Below are positions 15,259-25,349 of a stretch of DNA of 64,000 bases, one piece after another (the stretch's first letter is position 1; each line of letters opens with the position of its first letter). The notes below the pieces were generated by a model. That model was not told the DNA's origin, searched no databases, and saw nothing but the letters and a program-made list of their open reading frames with translations. A program made the translations under genes and the position numbers. The stretch is from an uncultured Gellertiella sp. (lineage in GTDB: Bacteria > Pseudomonadota > Alphaproteobacteria > Rhizobiales > Rhizobiaceae), in the NCBI RefSeq assembly GCF_963457605.1, contig NZ_OY735139.1:3316001-3380000 (forward strand). Direction: 5' to 3'.

Positions 15259-17184
15259 ATGAGTGCGGTACTGAAAAAAGCGGTTCAATCCTATCAGGGT
15301 GGCGATTTTCCGCGCGCGCTGACGCAGTTGAAAGAGGTGCTGGTGAGTGCCGCCATGCGCAGCCAGGAGGTCTATTCGCTGCTCGGCAATACCCATTTGC
15401 GCCTCGGCCAGACCCGTGAGGCGGCCGGTGCCTTTGCCCTTGGGGCCCGGCTTCCCGGTGCCAACGCCGCCCTGCTGGCGAAATTCGCCATGGGCCTCTT
15501 TGCCCGCAGCAAGGATCGCGCCGCACTCATCGCCTTCGGGGATCGGGCGCTGGAACTGCATCCGGAAGACAGTGCGCTCGCCTTCGACTATGCCAGTGCC
15601 TTGTTCGCCGATGGTCAATATGGCCGCGCAGCCATCCTTGGCCCGCGGCTCGACAGCGCCAATCCGCATCATCAGGCGCTGCGGATCAATTGCCTGCGCA
15701 TCATCCGCGATGTCGCGGGCCTGCTGGGCTTTCTCGGAGACGTGCTGGCCCGCGAACCCGACAATGTGATGATCGCCTCCACCCGCTATGTGGTGGCGCG
15801 CGAGATTGCCGACATGCCGGTGATCGCGGAACAGGACCGGTTGATGGCGGAGCCGCACAGTGCCGCAGCGGACAGCGTGCGGGCCGCCGAACCCGCCATG
15901 GCCCGGCTGCTGTGGTCGCCGGATGATCGCACCAATGCGCTGCCGAGCGTCGACAGCGCCAATGTCGCGGCCCTGCCGATGGCCACCGCCCGCCGCACCA
16001 TGTCCCCACCCGGCACCCGGCTGAAGATCGGCTATCTCTCCGCCGATTTCATGGAACACGCCACCATGCGGCTGTTCGACGAGGTGCTGGCGCTGCATGA
16101 TCGTGACGCCTTCGAGATCACGCTGTTCTGCTATACCGAGCCGCACCAGACCGGCTGGCAGGGGCGGAATTTCCCGCCCGACGTGCTGTCGCGCATCGTG
16201 CCGGTCGGGGCGCTCACCGATGCGGAAGCGGCAGAGGCGATTGCCGCCCGCGACATCGATATTCTGGTCGATCTCAAGGGCCACACGATGAATGCCCGGC
16301 TGGGCATTGCCCGGCTGTCGGATGCGCCGCTGAAGGTCACCTATCTCGGCTATCCCGGCAGCGTCACCGGCGCGGGCTTCGATTATGCGCTTACCGATCC
16401 TGTCGTGACGCCGGATGAGGCTGTGCCCTTCTTCGAGGAAAAGCTCTGCCGCCTGCCGGAATGCTACCAGGCAAATGGCAGCGCCCGGCGTCCGTTGCCG
16501 AGCGCAATGACGCGGGCGGAGGCGGGCCTGCCGGAACAGGGCTTCGTGCTGGCGTCCTTCAATGCGGTGCAGAAGATCACCCCCCAGGCGCTCGCCCTCT
16601 GGGCCCGCGTTCTCGACCGCATCCCGCAATCGCTGCTCTGGATCTACGCGCCGATGGAGACGGCCCGCCACAACCTGCTCGTGGCGCTGGAAAGGCTGGG
16701 CGTTGGCGCGGCGAGGGTGCATTTTGCCGGTGCCGTCGGCTATCAGGACCATATCGCCCGTCTCGGGGCCGCCGATCTCGGGCTCGATACCTTCCCCTAT
16801 AACGGCCACACCACGACCTCGGACCTGCTCTGGGCGGGCCTGCCGGTGCTGACGCTGAAGGGGCATGCCTTTCAGGCCCGGGTCTCCGAAAGCCTGCTGA
16901 AGGCGGCGGGGCTCGACGGTCTGGTCGCTGTCGACGACACCAGCTTTGTCGACCTTGCCGCCACGCTGGCCGAAGATCCGGCCCGCCTCGCGGATCTCAG
17001 ATCCAGCCTCGAAACCAGCCGCTTCCGCCTGCCCCTCTTCGACACCCCGCGCCTTACTGCCCATCTGGAAGATGCCTATCGCCTGATGGCGGAGCGGGCG
17101 CGGTCAGGACAATTGCCCGCCCTGATCGACGTTCCCGCCCGTCCGCCGCGCGAAGGCGCGTTTCTGGAACGGGTGCGGGGGTAA
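15259..17184 (+). CDS. TPR protein with O-GlcNAc transferase-like (SPINDLY-type) domain
   Basis: Predicted cytoplasmic glycosyltransferase of 641 residues. The N-terminal half (about 1-220) is helical TPR-like. The C-terminal catalytic region (about 250-600) shows KIGYLSADFMEHATMRL, KGHTMNARLGI, YLGYPGSVTGAGFDYALTD and LDTFPYNGHTTTSDLLWAGLPV, matching the GT41 O-GlcNAc transferase family. Such proteins transfer sugars to Ser/Thr or Asn of proteins; bacterial targets are often flagellar or surface proteins. Its target is not evident here. Confidence 0.85.
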   Translation: MSAVLKKAVQSYQGGDFPRALTQLKEVLVSAAMRSQEVYSLLGNTHLRLGQTREAAGAFALGARLPGANAALLAKFAMGLFARSKDRAALIAFGDRALELHPEDSALAFDYASALFADGQYGRAAILGPRLDSANPHHQALRINCLRIIRDVAGLLGFLGDVLAREPDNVMIASTRYVVAREIADMPVIAEQDRLMAEPHSAAADSVRAAEPAMARLLWSPDDRTNALPSVDSANVAALPMATARRTMSPPGTRLKIGYLSADFMEHATMRLFDEVLALHDRDAFEITLFCYTEPHQTGWQGRNFPPDVLSRIVPVGALTDAEAAEAIAARDIDILVDLKGHTMNARLGIARLSDAPLKVTYLGYPGSVTGAGFDYALTDPVVTPDEAVPFFEEKLCRLPECYQANGSARRPLPSAMTRAEAGLPEQGFVLASFNAVQKITPQALALWARVLDRIPQSLLWIYAPMETARHNLLVALERLGVGAARVHFAGAVGYQDHIARLGAADLGLDTFPYNGHTTTSDLLWAGLPVLTLKGHAFQARVSESLLKAAGLDGLVAVDDTSFVDLAATLAEDPARLADLRSSLETSRFRLPLFDTPRLTAHLEDAYRLMAERARSGQLPALIDVPARPPREGAFLERVRG

Positions 17185-17208
17185 TCTTCCGGGCTTTTCC
17201 GGCTTGCC

Positions 17209-17868
17209 TCACTCCGGCTCCGCCAGCCGCTTTTCAAACATCGCCCTGAAGGCCGGGCGGGACTGGCATCTGGTCAGCCAGGCGGCAAGGTTGGGGCAGG
17301 CGTCGAACAGGTCCTGCTGCGACTGGGCGTAGCGGAACACCTCGGCGAGGTTGAGGTCGGCGACCGTGAAGCGGTCGGCAACCACATGGCCGGTGGCGGC
17401 AAGCCGCTGTTCGAGCACGGCAAAGGCCTGTTTCAGCCCGCGCCTTGCCATGGCGATGGTGACCTTGCCTTCCTCGGTCTGCTCGATGCCCGCATCATGG
17501 GCGAGCACGATCCTGACGGCGTGCGGCTCGACCTCATTCGCCGCCCAGAAGCTCCAGCGGGTCATGTCCGCCTCTTCCGCGATGCTCTGGCCGGAGAGGG
17601 GGCCCGGATATTTGCGGGCGAGGTAGAGGTTGATCGCCAGCGATTCCGTCAGCACCAGATCGCCATCGCGCAGCGCCGGGATCTGGCCCATCGGGTTGAC
17701 GGCAAGAAATTCCGGCGAGAGCGTGTTGAGCGGCGCACCCGCCCCCTCGGGCGCATCGATGCGGCGGGCCTGGATGACCGGCACGGATGTGCAGGGCAGG
17801 CCCAGTTCCAGCGCCATCCAGTAATTGCGCGAGGCACGGGACCGGTAAACACCATAAATCGTCAGCAT
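17209..17868 (-). CDS. Glutathione S-transferase family protein
   Basis: Cytosolic GST-fold protein of 219 residues. The N-terminal thioredoxin-like domain begins [20 protein letters not shown], with Ser near residues 9-12 as the likely activating residue, and contains the cis-Pro region [19 protein letters not shown]. The C-terminal helical domain starts near residue 95. It converges with the transferase gene upstream. Substrate unknown. Confidence 0.85.
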   Translation of the reverse strand: MLTIYGVYRSRASRNYWMALELGLPCTSVPVIQARRIDAPEGAGAPLNTLSPEFLAVNPMGQIPALRDGDLVLTESLAINLYLARKYPGPLSGQSIAEEADMTRWSFWAANEVEPHAVRIVLAHDAGIEQTEEGKVTIAMARRGLKQAFAVLEQRLAATGHVVADRFTVADLNLAEVFRYAQSQQDLFDACPNLAAWLTRCQSRPAFRAMFEKRLAEPE

Positions 17869-17976
17869 GGGGGCTCCTGCTTGAAGGTCGGGAGCGGCAA
17901 GGCTAGCGATACGGACCGTGAAAGAAAACCATGCGGCAATTGCGGACCCATCAAAAGATCTGATGGCCCGAGGCGG

Positions 17977-19344
17977 TCACGAGGAACGGTTGTGGTCGAT
18001 GGTCAGCTGGGCAAAGCCGGTGTCGCCGCCCGTGGCCAGTTCGCCGGTTGCCCGGTCCTTCCAGCGAAAACCGGCGACAGCCGCCTCAGGTGTCTCGGAA
18101 AAGCTGTTGTCGGTAACCAGCGCACTGCCTGCCCCCTCCACGACGCTGACGGCGCAGCCGACCGGGGCGGCGCGCACCATGTTGCCTGAGGCCACGACAT
18201 TGCGCAGATAGGGACCCCAGCCGATCAGCATGCCCCATTTTGCGACGGAATCGATGACATTGTTGCCGATCACGGTATCGGCCTCGGCGCTGATGCCGGT
18301 GCCGAAGCCGCCATCGGTGGCGGGGTAGGGGCCGGGCGAGGTGATGTTGCGCACCACATTGCCGGTGACCGAGGCGAGCCTGCCGCCCTCGTTGAAATTG
18401 ACGATGGCGATGCCGTTGGCGGCGGTGTCGACGAGATTGGCCGAGACCACCGCCCCCTCGAAACCGAATTCCGAATAGATCGCCGTCTCGCCGGAGCGCA
18501 GGCACTGGTTGGCGCTGATCGTCACGCCCGAGGCGGCATTGGCGCGGATGGCGGAAAAGGCGCAATCCTCGACGTGGTTGTTGGCGACCTCGACATTATG
18601 CGCCCGGAAGATGTTGATGCCATTGCCATTCTGTCCGGTGCCGCCGGAACGGGCGAGGATGCCGGAGACACGGTTGCCGGTGATGATCGTGCCGTCTTCG
18701 GCGGGCTTGAAGCGATGGACCAGGATGCCGCCATTGCCGCAGCCCGTCACCACATTGTCGCGGATGGCCAGCGACCGGCTTTCCACCGCATGGATGCCGG
18801 CATCGGCGGCACCGGAAATATGGTTCTGCCGGATCTCGCCACCGCAGCCTTCCAGATGCAGGCCATTGCGGCCGGCGCCGAGAATGTCGCAATTCTCGAT
18901 CTCCACCCGCGCCACGCGCGAGAAGAACAGCAATCCGCCGGGATCATTGGTGAGAAAGCGGTTGCCGCCATCGATGGTGAGGCCCGACAGTCTTATGCGG
19001 GTCAATTCGGTGCCGGTGAAAAGCTGGCCCTCGCCGGTATATTCAATGCGCGACTGGCCGGGAATGCCGTTGATTTCCGTATTGTCGGGCAGGTCAAGAC
19101 TGGAGACCCGGTAGGTGCCGGGCGGCAGGAAGACCGGACGGCCACGGGCCGCGGCTTCCCGCAGCACGCTGGCAAAACGCTTGCTGCCGCCGCTGGCCCC
19201 GTCGGGCATCACCATATGGCCGGACATGTCGAAGCTGCCGCGCAGGCCCACTTGCCGCAGCACATCGCCCGCGCGCGACGGGCCCGCCAAAAGCGGCAGG
19301 CTCGAGGACAGGGCAACTCCGAGCAGCAGGCGGCGTGTCAACAT
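17977..19344 (-). CDS. TAT-exported right-handed beta-helix protein (TIGR03808-like)
   Basis: Protein of 455 residues. The N-terminus MLTRRLLLGVALSSSLPLL has a twin-arginine and hydrophobic core, ending near SRAGD, so folded export is likely. The body consists of parallel beta-helix repeats with many NxI/GN turns (for example IENCDILGAGRNGLHLEGC) and a PPGTYRVSSL start typical of pectate-lyase-like folds. It matches the twin-Arg repeat protein family common in Rhizobiales. Function unknown. Confidence 0.82.
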   Translation of the reverse strand: MLTRRLLLGVALSSSLPLLAGPSRAGDVLRQVGLRGSFDMSGHMVMPDGASGGSKRFASVLREAAARGRPVFLPPGTYRVSSLDLPDNTEINGIPGQSRIEYTGEGQLFTGTELTRIRLSGLTIDGGNRFLTNDPGGLLFFSRVARVEIENCDILGAGRNGLHLEGCGGEIRQNHISGAADAGIHAVESRSLAIRDNVVTGCGNGGILVHRFKPAEDGTIITGNRVSGILARSGGTGQNGNGINIFRAHNVEVANNHVEDCAFSAIRANAASGVTISANQCLRSGETAIYSEFGFEGAVVSANLVDTAANGIAIVNFNEGGRLASVTGNVVRNITSPGPYPATDGGFGTGISAEADTVIGNNVIDSVAKWGMLIGWGPYLRNVVASGNMVRAAPVGCAVSVVEGAGSALVTDNSFSETPEAAVAGFRWKDRATGELATGGDTGFAQLTIDHNRSS

Positions 19345-19668
19345 GGGACGATCTCCAATTCACTCGAAGTCATCGCAAGTTTCATGCCATTAAGGTTGTG
19401 CCATCATGAGGCATTCCATTGGAGGTCCTGATGATGCGGACAGTCGAGACAGCGCACCCTGAATTTGTCTGGTTTTTCGTCGCCGGCATGTGGATGAACC
19501 GCAAAATGACGGCTTGCCGGGGATTTGCCTCGCCTCTGGACTTATTCATGATTATGATAAGACAACTTGGTTTTGTGACTTAAACAATTACAAAGACCCA
19601 TCGGGTAGAATGTCCGGCAAGACCACTCCCGATTTTCTTCGGCAGACAGGACAGACCAGAGGTAGAAA
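19345..19668. other. Intergenic gap between divergent genes
   Basis: Carries the promoters of the beta-helix gene and the PAS-GAF-GGDEF-EAL gene. The right half (19540-19600) is AT-rich. Short open frames here lack ribosome sites and protein character. No other feature seen. Confidence 0.5.
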
Positions 19669-21969
19669 ATGCAGAAGGCCGACATGCTTCTGGGCAGTCT
19701 GACGCAGGGGGGCGAGATATCAGGTGAACGCAGCCGCATTCTTCTGTCGCTGGCCGGTGCCCGGATCGTCACGGAAAGCACGGAGCTTCTGTCAGCCGAG
19801 GTGGAATTCCTGCGCTCGGTGCTGGAACGGCTTCCCGCCCAGATTTTCGTCAAGGATGCCCAGAGCCGTTTCGTCTATGCCAATTCGGCAACGCTTGCCA
19901 ATCTCGGCGCGACCTCGCTGGACGAGATCAGGGGCAAGACCGATTTCGCCTTCTACAGTGCCGCGGATGCGCAAAGCTTTTTCGATCTCGAACAGGCGCT
20001 GATCCGCAGCGGCAAGCCGATTTTCGATCAGGAAGAAAGATTTGTCGGAGAGGACGGCATGCCGTCCTGGCATCTCTCCTCCAAACTGTCGCTGAAAAAT
20101 GAGGCGGGAGAGGCCACCGGCATTGTCGGCTTCTCGCTTGATATTACCGAGCGCAAGCGGCAGGAAATGCTCCAGCGCGGCCAGTCGGATCTTCTCGAGA
20201 TGATCGCCCGCAGCGAGCCGCTCGGCCAGATCCTCGATGCGCTGGTCCTGCTGATCGAATCGCAGCTCACGGGCATCTATGGCTCGATCCTGCTGCTCGA
20301 CGATACCGGTCGCCAGCTGTTCAAGGGCGCGGCTCCGAACCTGCCGGATGCCTATAATGAACGGATCGAGGGCGTTGCCATCGGCAATATGGTCGGCTCC
20401 TGCGGCACCGCCGCCTGGTCGGGCAAGCCGGAGATGGTCAGCGACATCATGAACGATCCGCGCTGGGCGAATTTTCGCGGGCTGGCGGCGGATTTCGGCT
20501 TCCGCTCCTGCTGGTCGACGCCGATCATTGCCCAGCAGAACAATGTGCTCGGCACCTTCTCGCTCTATTCCTTCGAGGTGCGGGAGCCAACCGAAGACGA
20601 GCGGATGCTGATCAGCCTTGCCACCCACATTGCCGGCATCGCCCTGGAGCGCAAGCGGGCCGAGGAGCGCATTCATTATCTCGCCCATCACGATACGCTG
20701 ACGGGCCTGCCGAACCGCGCCTCGTTCAAGGAGCTGATGGCCGAAGCCCTGACCCGGGCCCGCTTGTCCGGCACCCGCGTCAGCGTCGTCTATTTCGATC
20801 TCGACAATTTCAAGCAGGTCAATGACAGCCTCGGACATGGCGCGGGCGACGAGCTGTTGCGGCAATTTTCGGCGCGGCTCAGGGCTTTTGCCCGCTCCTC
20901 CGACCATGTGGTGCGGCTTGGCGGCGATGAATTCGTCATGCTGTGCTGCAACCAGTCGATTGGTGACGCCGATTTCATTCCGCGCCTGCATGAGCTGCGA
21001 AAATCGGTCGGCGTGCCAATGCTGATCGAAGGGCGCAGCATGGTTGCCACCTGCAGCATCGGGGTGGCGCGGTATCCCGATGATGGCGAAACGCCCGAAG
21101 CCGTGCTCGCCAGTGCGGATGCGGCAATGTACCGTTCCAAGGAAATGGGCCGGGATACACTCTGTGTCTATGACGGGTCGGGCTCGATCAAGGTCAGCCA
21201 GGAGGCAAGCCGCGAAATCGAGCTGCGCCGGGCCATCGAGGACGGCCAGCTGTTCCTCGAATATCAGCCACGGGTCGACATGGGAGAGGGCCGCATTCTC
21301 GGGCTGGAGGCGCTGGTGCGCTGGCGGCATCCGAAGCTCGGCGTCATCCCGCCCTTGCAATTCATCCCCTTTGCCGAGGAAACCGGCCTGATCCTGCCAC
21401 TTGGCGACTGGGTGATGCGGCATGCCTGTGCCCAGGCCAAGGCCTGGCAGATGGCCGGCCTGCCGCCTGTCGTCATGGCGGTCAATGTCTCCGGCCGGCA
21501 GTTCTGCGATCCGCGTTTCATCCATCAGGTGCAGGACGCGCTGGCTGAAACCGGGCTCGCGCCGGAATTTCTCGAGCTGGAACTGACCGAACACACGCTG
21601 ATGCAGGACGTGGCGGCAGCCTTTGCCACCATGACCTCGGTCAAGGCGCTCGGCGTGAGGCTCTCGCTTGATGATTTCGGCACCGGCTATTCCAATCTCG
21701 ACGTGCTGCGCAATTTCCCGATGGACCAGGTGAAGATCGACCGGTCCTTCATCGCCGCGCTGCCGCATGACAGGGCCACGAAGACGATTGCCGGTGCGGT
21801 GATCGCGCTGGCCCGGGCGCTCAATCTCGGCATCGTTGCCGAAGGGGTGGAGACCTCCGACCAGATGGCCTACCTGCGCGAACAGGGACTGGTCGAGGCG
21901 CAGGGCTTCCTGTTTTCGGCTCCCATCGGCGCCCCCGGCATTGCCCGCCTGCTGGGCGAGGCCTGCTGA
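19669..21969 (+). CDS. PAS-GAF-GGDEF-EAL c-di-GMP signalling protein
   Basis: Soluble 766-residue sensor enzyme. A PAS domain (about 45-165, ending in DITERKRQ) is followed by GAF (about 180-330), GGDEF (about 340-505) with intact GGDEF near 418, and EAL (about 515-760) with LGLEALVRW, ELTEHTLM, DDFGTGYSN, KIDRSF and AEGVET. Both catalytic signatures are complete, unlike those of the protein at 3608, so it could make and break c-di-GMP under PAS/GAF control. AGAGG lies upstream of the ATG. Confidence 0.93.
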   Translation: MQKADMLLGSLTQGGEISGERSRILLSLAGARIVTESTELLSAEVEFLRSVLERLPAQIFVKDAQSRFVYANSATLANLGATSLDEIRGKTDFAFYSAADAQSFFDLEQALIRSGKPIFDQEERFVGEDGMPSWHLSSKLSLKNEAGEATGIVGFSLDITERKRQEMLQRGQSDLLEMIARSEPLGQILDALVLLIESQLTGIYGSILLLDDTGRQLFKGAAPNLPDAYNERIEGVAIGNMVGSCGTAAWSGKPEMVSDIMNDPRWANFRGLAADFGFRSCWSTPIIAQQNNVLGTFSLYSFEVREPTEDERMLISLATHIAGIALERKRAEERIHYLAHHDTLTGLPNRASFKELMAEALTRARLSGTRVSVVYFDLDNFKQVNDSLGHGAGDELLRQFSARLRAFARSSDHVVRLGGDEFVMLCCNQSIGDADFIPRLHELRKSVGVPMLIEGRSMVATCSIGVARYPDDGETPEAVLASADAAMYRSKEMGRDTLCVYDGSGSIKVSQEASREIELRRAIEDGQLFLEYQPRVDMGEGRILGLEALVRWRHPKLGVIPPLQFIPFAEETGLILPLGDWVMRHACAQAKAWQMAGLPPVVMAVNVSGRQFCDPRFIHQVQDALAETGLAPEFLELELTEHTLMQDVAAAFATMTSVKALGVRLSLDDFGTGYSNLDVLRNFPMDQVKIDRSFIAALPHDRATKTIAGAVIALARALNLGIVAEGVETSDQMAYLREQGLVEAQGFLFSAPIGAPGIARLLGEAC

Positions 21970-22063
21970 GCCCCGCTGCGGCCAGCCATTGTCCCCGCCC
22001 TTTGCATCCGGCGGCGGCTGTGCCATCCTGCGGTAAATATCGGCGGCAGCATGGGGACGGGGC

Positions 22064-22657
22064 ATGGCAGGCAACACACGCGGCATGGGCAAGGGGCGGA
22101 TCGAGGCTTTTTCCGACGGGGTGATCGCCATCATCATCACCATCATGGTGCTGGAACTGAAGGTCGCGCATGGCAGCGACTGGCAGGCGCTGGCACCGCT
22201 CTATCCGGTCTTCGTCTCCTATGTGCTGAGCTTCATCTATGTCGGCATCTACTGGAACAATCACCACCACATGTTCCAGGCCGTCACCCATGTGAAGGGC
22301 GGGGTGCTGTGGGCCAACATGCATCTGCTGTTCTGGCTGTCGCTGGTGCCCTTTACCACCGGCTTCATGGGCGAAAACCATTTCGCCGCCCTGCCGGTCG
22401 GGCTCTATGGTTTCAACATGCTGATGGCCGGGATGGCCTATAATATCCTTGCCCGCATCCTGATCCGTCACCATGGCCGCGATTCGGAATTCGCCCGGGC
22501 GCTCGAGGCGGACCGCAAGGGCAAGCTGTCGCTCCTCCTCTATGCCGTCGGCATGCTGCTCGCCTTCGTTCTGCCCTATGGGTCGCTGTTCTGCTACGCT
22601 GTGGTGGCGGCCATGTGGCTGGTGCCGGACCGGCGTTTCGAACGGTTGTTTTCCTGA
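22064..22657 (+). CDS. TMEM175-family (DUF1211) potassium channel-like protein
   Basis: Membrane protein of 197 residues with about six helices. The first helix contains FSDGVIAI at 16-23, the hallmark of bacterial TMEM175 K+ channels, which assemble as tetramers. A histidine-rich turn (NNHHHMF) lies in the second/third helix region. The start at 22064 is the first ATG after a GGGG-rich leader. Confidence 0.88.
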   Translation: MAGNTRGMGKGRIEAFSDGVIAIIITIMVLELKVAHGSDWQALAPLYPVFVSYVLSFIYVGIYWNNHHHMFQAVTHVKGGVLWANMHLLFWLSLVPFTTGFMGENHFAALPVGLYGFNMLMAGMAYNILARILIRHHGRDSEFARALEADRKGKLSLLLYAVGMLLAFVLPYGSLFCYAVVAAMWLVPDRRFERLFS

Positions 22658-22748
22658 GAAGGCCAAACAGGGATTTCCTTCAATCGCCGGACGTTTTAGA
22701 TCTTGCCCGAGGCCGCAACGGGCGGTCTGATACCGAAGGACGGGACCC

Positions 22749-23195
22749 ATGCTTGAGCCACCGCGCATTCTGGAGGCGGACGAACAGTTGACCGCAGTCG
22801 TCCGCTTCGAAATTCCGCGCGCGGCCATCGGCGAGGCGATGGGGTCTGGCCGCATGGAACTGATGGAGGTGCTGGCAGCACAGGGCATTCAGCCTGATGG
22901 CCCGTGGTTTTCACGGCACTTTCGCATGGACCCCGCGATCTTCGATTTCGAGGTCGGGCTGCCGGTCGCCTCCGTCATCGCGCCCTCGGGCAGGGTCAGT
23001 CCCGGCACCCTGCCGAAGGGCCGGATCGCCTGTACCGTCTATCACGGCCCCTATGAGGGGCTCGGCACCGCCTGGTCGGATTTCGTCCTCTGGATGGAGG
23101 AAAACGGCCACCAGCCGGGGGCCGAACTCTGGGAGCATTACGCCACCGGCGAGGACGGGATGCCCGCAACCGTGCTCTGCCGGCCGATTGCCTGA
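22749..23195 (+). CDS. GyrI-like small-molecule-binding domain protein
   Basis: Stand-alone GyrI/SbmC-like domain of 148 residues without an HTH. It shows LTAVVRFEIPRAAI at the start, GTLPKGRIACTVYHGPYEGLG in the middle and WEHYATGEDGMPATVLCRPI at the end, the usual pattern of the family. Such proteins bind hydrophobic ligands or hydrolyse small electrophiles; the ligand is unknown. Confidence 0.8.
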   Translation: MLEPPRILEADEQLTAVVRFEIPRAAIGEAMGSGRMELMEVLAAQGIQPDGPWFSRHFRMDPAIFDFEVGLPVASVIAPSGRVSPGTLPKGRIACTVYHGPYEGLGTAWSDFVLWMEENGHQPGAELWEHYATGEDGMPATVLCRPIA

Positions 23196-23295
23196 ACCGG
23201 TGCCGTGAACGGGGATTTCCTGGCGATTTCGAAAGCCTCGCGAAAGCGCCGGGTTCTAGGGTTCCAGCGGTTCCCATTTGCAAAAGCGGTATTCC

Positions 23296-24219
23296 ATGTT
23301 CCCCAGCTCCTCCCGCCTGCCGGGCATTTTCGCCCGTATGCTGTCTTTCGGCTCCGTTCTGGCGCTTGGCGGTTGCTATATCGATACCAGCAGCATGAAT
23401 ACCGACCGCTTCGCGCAGCAGACCCGTCCGATTTTCTATGTCGATGATCCCGCTGACGAATCCGCGCTGCCGACGACAGCCAGCGGCTATGTCTCACCGC
23501 CGAACACCCTGCCGCGCGTGCCGCTGCAATCGCGGCTGCTCTCTGCGCCCGGCATCACCCCGCCCGCCACCAATTATCCGGCCGCGCCGGCCCCGCTCGT
23601 CCATACCGCATTCCTCACCCCGCCCGGTGCGGCGGTCACGACGGGCATGACGGGCGAGGGGACCTATGATCCGGCCTATGACACCACCTATGGCGCGTTT
23701 TTCGACAAGGACCGGATGCTGCCCGCCATTCCCTACAAACGCATCAATGCCAAATACCTGCGCCAGGAGGTGTCTTTTGCCAGTTCCGACAAGCCGGGCA
23801 CCATCGTCGTCGATACCAGGGAAAAGCTGCTATATCTCATTCTCGGCAATGGCCGGGCGATGCGCTATGGCGTCGGTCTCGGGCGCGAGGGCTTTGCCTG
23901 GCACGGGCGCGGTGTCATCCAGTGGCGGCAGCGCTGGCCGCGCTGGACCCCGCCGGATGAAATGGTGCAGCGCCAGCCCGAGATTGCCCAGTATGCCGCC
24001 GCCAGGGGCGGCATGAATCCCGGTCTCGACAATCCCCTGGGTGCCCGCGCCCTCTACATTTTCCAGAACGGCCAGGATTCGCTCTACCGCATCCACGGCA
24101 CGCCGCAATGGCAGTCCATCGGCAAATCCGTTTCGTCCGGCTGCGTGCGGATGCTGAACCAGGATGTCATCGACCTCTTCGACCGCCTGCCCGACAAGGC
24201 CGAGATCATCGTGCTGTGA
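23296..24219 (+). CDS. Lipoprotein L,D-transpeptidase (YkuD domain)
   Basis: Crosslinks or modifies peptidoglycan stem peptides in the periplasm. Length 307 residues from the ATG at 23296; a TTG at 23278 is less likely. The signal ends in the lipobox LGGC with Cys27, so the protein is probably lipid-anchored. A proline-rich linker follows. The YkuD domain occupies about 150-307, with HGTPQWQSIG and the catalytic SSGCVRM at Cys283. Single gene. Confidence 0.87.
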   Translation: MFPSSSRLPGIFARMLSFGSVLALGGCYIDTSSMNTDRFAQQTRPIFYVDDPADESALPTTASGYVSPPNTLPRVPLQSRLLSAPGITPPATNYPAAPAPLVHTAFLTPPGAAVTTGMTGEGTYDPAYDTTYGAFFDKDRMLPAIPYKRINAKYLRQEVSFASSDKPGTIVVDTREKLLYLILGNGRAMRYGVGLGREGFAWHGRGVIQWRQRWPRWTPPDEMVQRQPEIAQYAAARGGMNPGLDNPLGARALYIFQNGQDSLYRIHGTPQWQSIGKSVSSGCVRMLNQDVIDLFDRLPDKAEIIVL

Positions 24220-24242
24220 GCCGCTGACACGGCCCCTGGCGT

Positions 24243-24707
24243 TCAGCCTTCCAGCCGCTGGCGCAGTGCCTTCAGCTGGTCGCGCAGCGCCTCGGCCTGC
24301 GGAATGCTGCAGCCGGTTTTCGAAACCATCGTGGCCATGATCCCCGCCGCCTGGCCGCGCATCGCATCGCCGGTGTCACTGAGGCTCACCTTCACCTGCC
24401 GCTCGTCACCCGGATCGCGCTGCCGGATCACATGGCCTGCCTGTTCCAGCCGCTTCAGCAGCGGCGACAGGGTGCCGGAATCGAGAAACAGCTTCTCCCC
24501 CAGCGCCTTCACCCCCATCGTCCCGTGCTGCCAGAGCAGCAGCATCACCAGATATTGCGGATAGGTGAGGTGGAGCGCGTCGAGCACCGGCTTGTAGGCG
24601 CGGTGAAAGGCATGCGAGGCCGCATGCAGCGCAAAGCACAGCTGGTCGTCGAGCCGGGGCGCCGGCTCATCGCCTTCAACCGGGGGAAGTTTCTCGGGCT
24701 GGGTCAT
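24243..24707 (-). CDS. ohrR: OhrR-type MarR-family peroxide-sensing repressor
   Basis: MarR-family repressor of 154 residues that senses organic hydroperoxides through the N-terminal cysteine in LDDQLCFALHAAS (Cys24), the OhrR sensing position. The winged helix includes GVKALGEKLFLDSGTLSPLLKRLE. A second Cys is near residue 132. It diverges from ohr, its normal target, with an operator-like palindrome in the gap. Confidence 0.92.
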   Translation of the reverse strand: MTQPEKLPPVEGDEPAPRLDDQLCFALHAASHAFHRAYKPVLDALHLTYPQYLVMLLLWQHGTMGVKALGEKLFLDSGTLSPLLKRLEQAGHVIRQRDPGDERQVKVSLSDTGDAMRGQAAGIMATMVSKTGCSIPQAEALRDQLKALRQRLEG

Positions 24708-24824
24708 CGTCTTGTCCAGGCTATGGTGTGAAGGCTTTCGTCGAAGGGTGCGGCGTGTGCAACCCCGTCCATCAAGGCGTCACGACTGTGTCACCAGAAA
24801 GACAGGTTTTCAACAGGCAATTCT

Positions 24825-24836
24825 ATTGCGCACAAT
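24825..24836 (+). promoter_or_regulatory. Candidate OhrR operator
   Basis: ATTG-CGCA-CAAT is an inverted repeat (10 of 12 positions symmetric) in the ohrR-ohr divergent gap, 58 bp before ohr. OhrR sites are AT-rich palindromes of this sort; binding is inferred. Confidence 0.5.
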
Positions 24837-24894
24837 CAAATGATGCGCTATGTAAATCCCATTGCCTCTCTCGTCAGTCAAAAGGATTTTCCCC

Positions 24895-25317
24895 ATGCCG
24901 ATTCTCTACACCACCAGGGCCACCTCCACCGGCGGCCGCGCCGGTTCCTCGAAAAGCGAGGATGGCGCCCTTTCCGTGACGCTGACCGTGCCGAAGGCAC
25001 TTGGCGGCGATGGCGCGCCCGGCACCAATCCGGAACAGCTGTTTGCCTCCGGCTATTCCGCCTGCTTCCTCGGCGCGATGAAATTCGTCGCCGGGCAGGA
25101 AAAGGTCAAGATCCCCGAAGACACCGAGGTCACCGCCACCGTCGGCATCGGCCCGCGCGAGGATGGCACCGGCTTCGGCATCGAGGTCGCGCTTGCCGTC
25201 CGCATCCCCGGCCTCGACCGCGCCACCGCCGAGCGCCTGTCGGCTGCCGCCCACATCGTCTGCCCCTACAGCCACGCCCTGCGCACCCCGCGCGAAGTGC
25301 CGGTCACGGTCCTCTGA
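24895..25317 (+). CDS. ohr: Organic hydroperoxide resistance protein Ohr
   Basis: Thiol peroxidase of 140 residues that reduces organic hydroperoxides. Both catalytic cysteines are present in SGYSACFLGAM and HIVCPYSHA. The start at 24895 gives MPILYTTRATSTGG with AAGGA 9 nt upstream; longer starts lack support. It diverges from ohrR and is closed by a strong terminator. Confidence 0.95.
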   Translation: MPILYTTRATSTGGRAGSSKSEDGALSVTLTVPKALGGDGAPGTNPEQLFASGYSACFLGAMKFVAGQEKVKIPEDTEVTATVGIGPREDGTGFGIEVALAVRIPGLDRATAERLSAAAHIVCPYSHALRTPREVPVTVL

Positions 25318-25349
25318 CCGGGGTCGTCCTTAAAACCCATCCGTCACAG

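Noticed and set aside
15187-17064. Minus-strand open frame of 625 codons over the O-GlcNAc transferase-like gene
   Set aside because: The plus strand has all GT41 landmarks and a plausible start.
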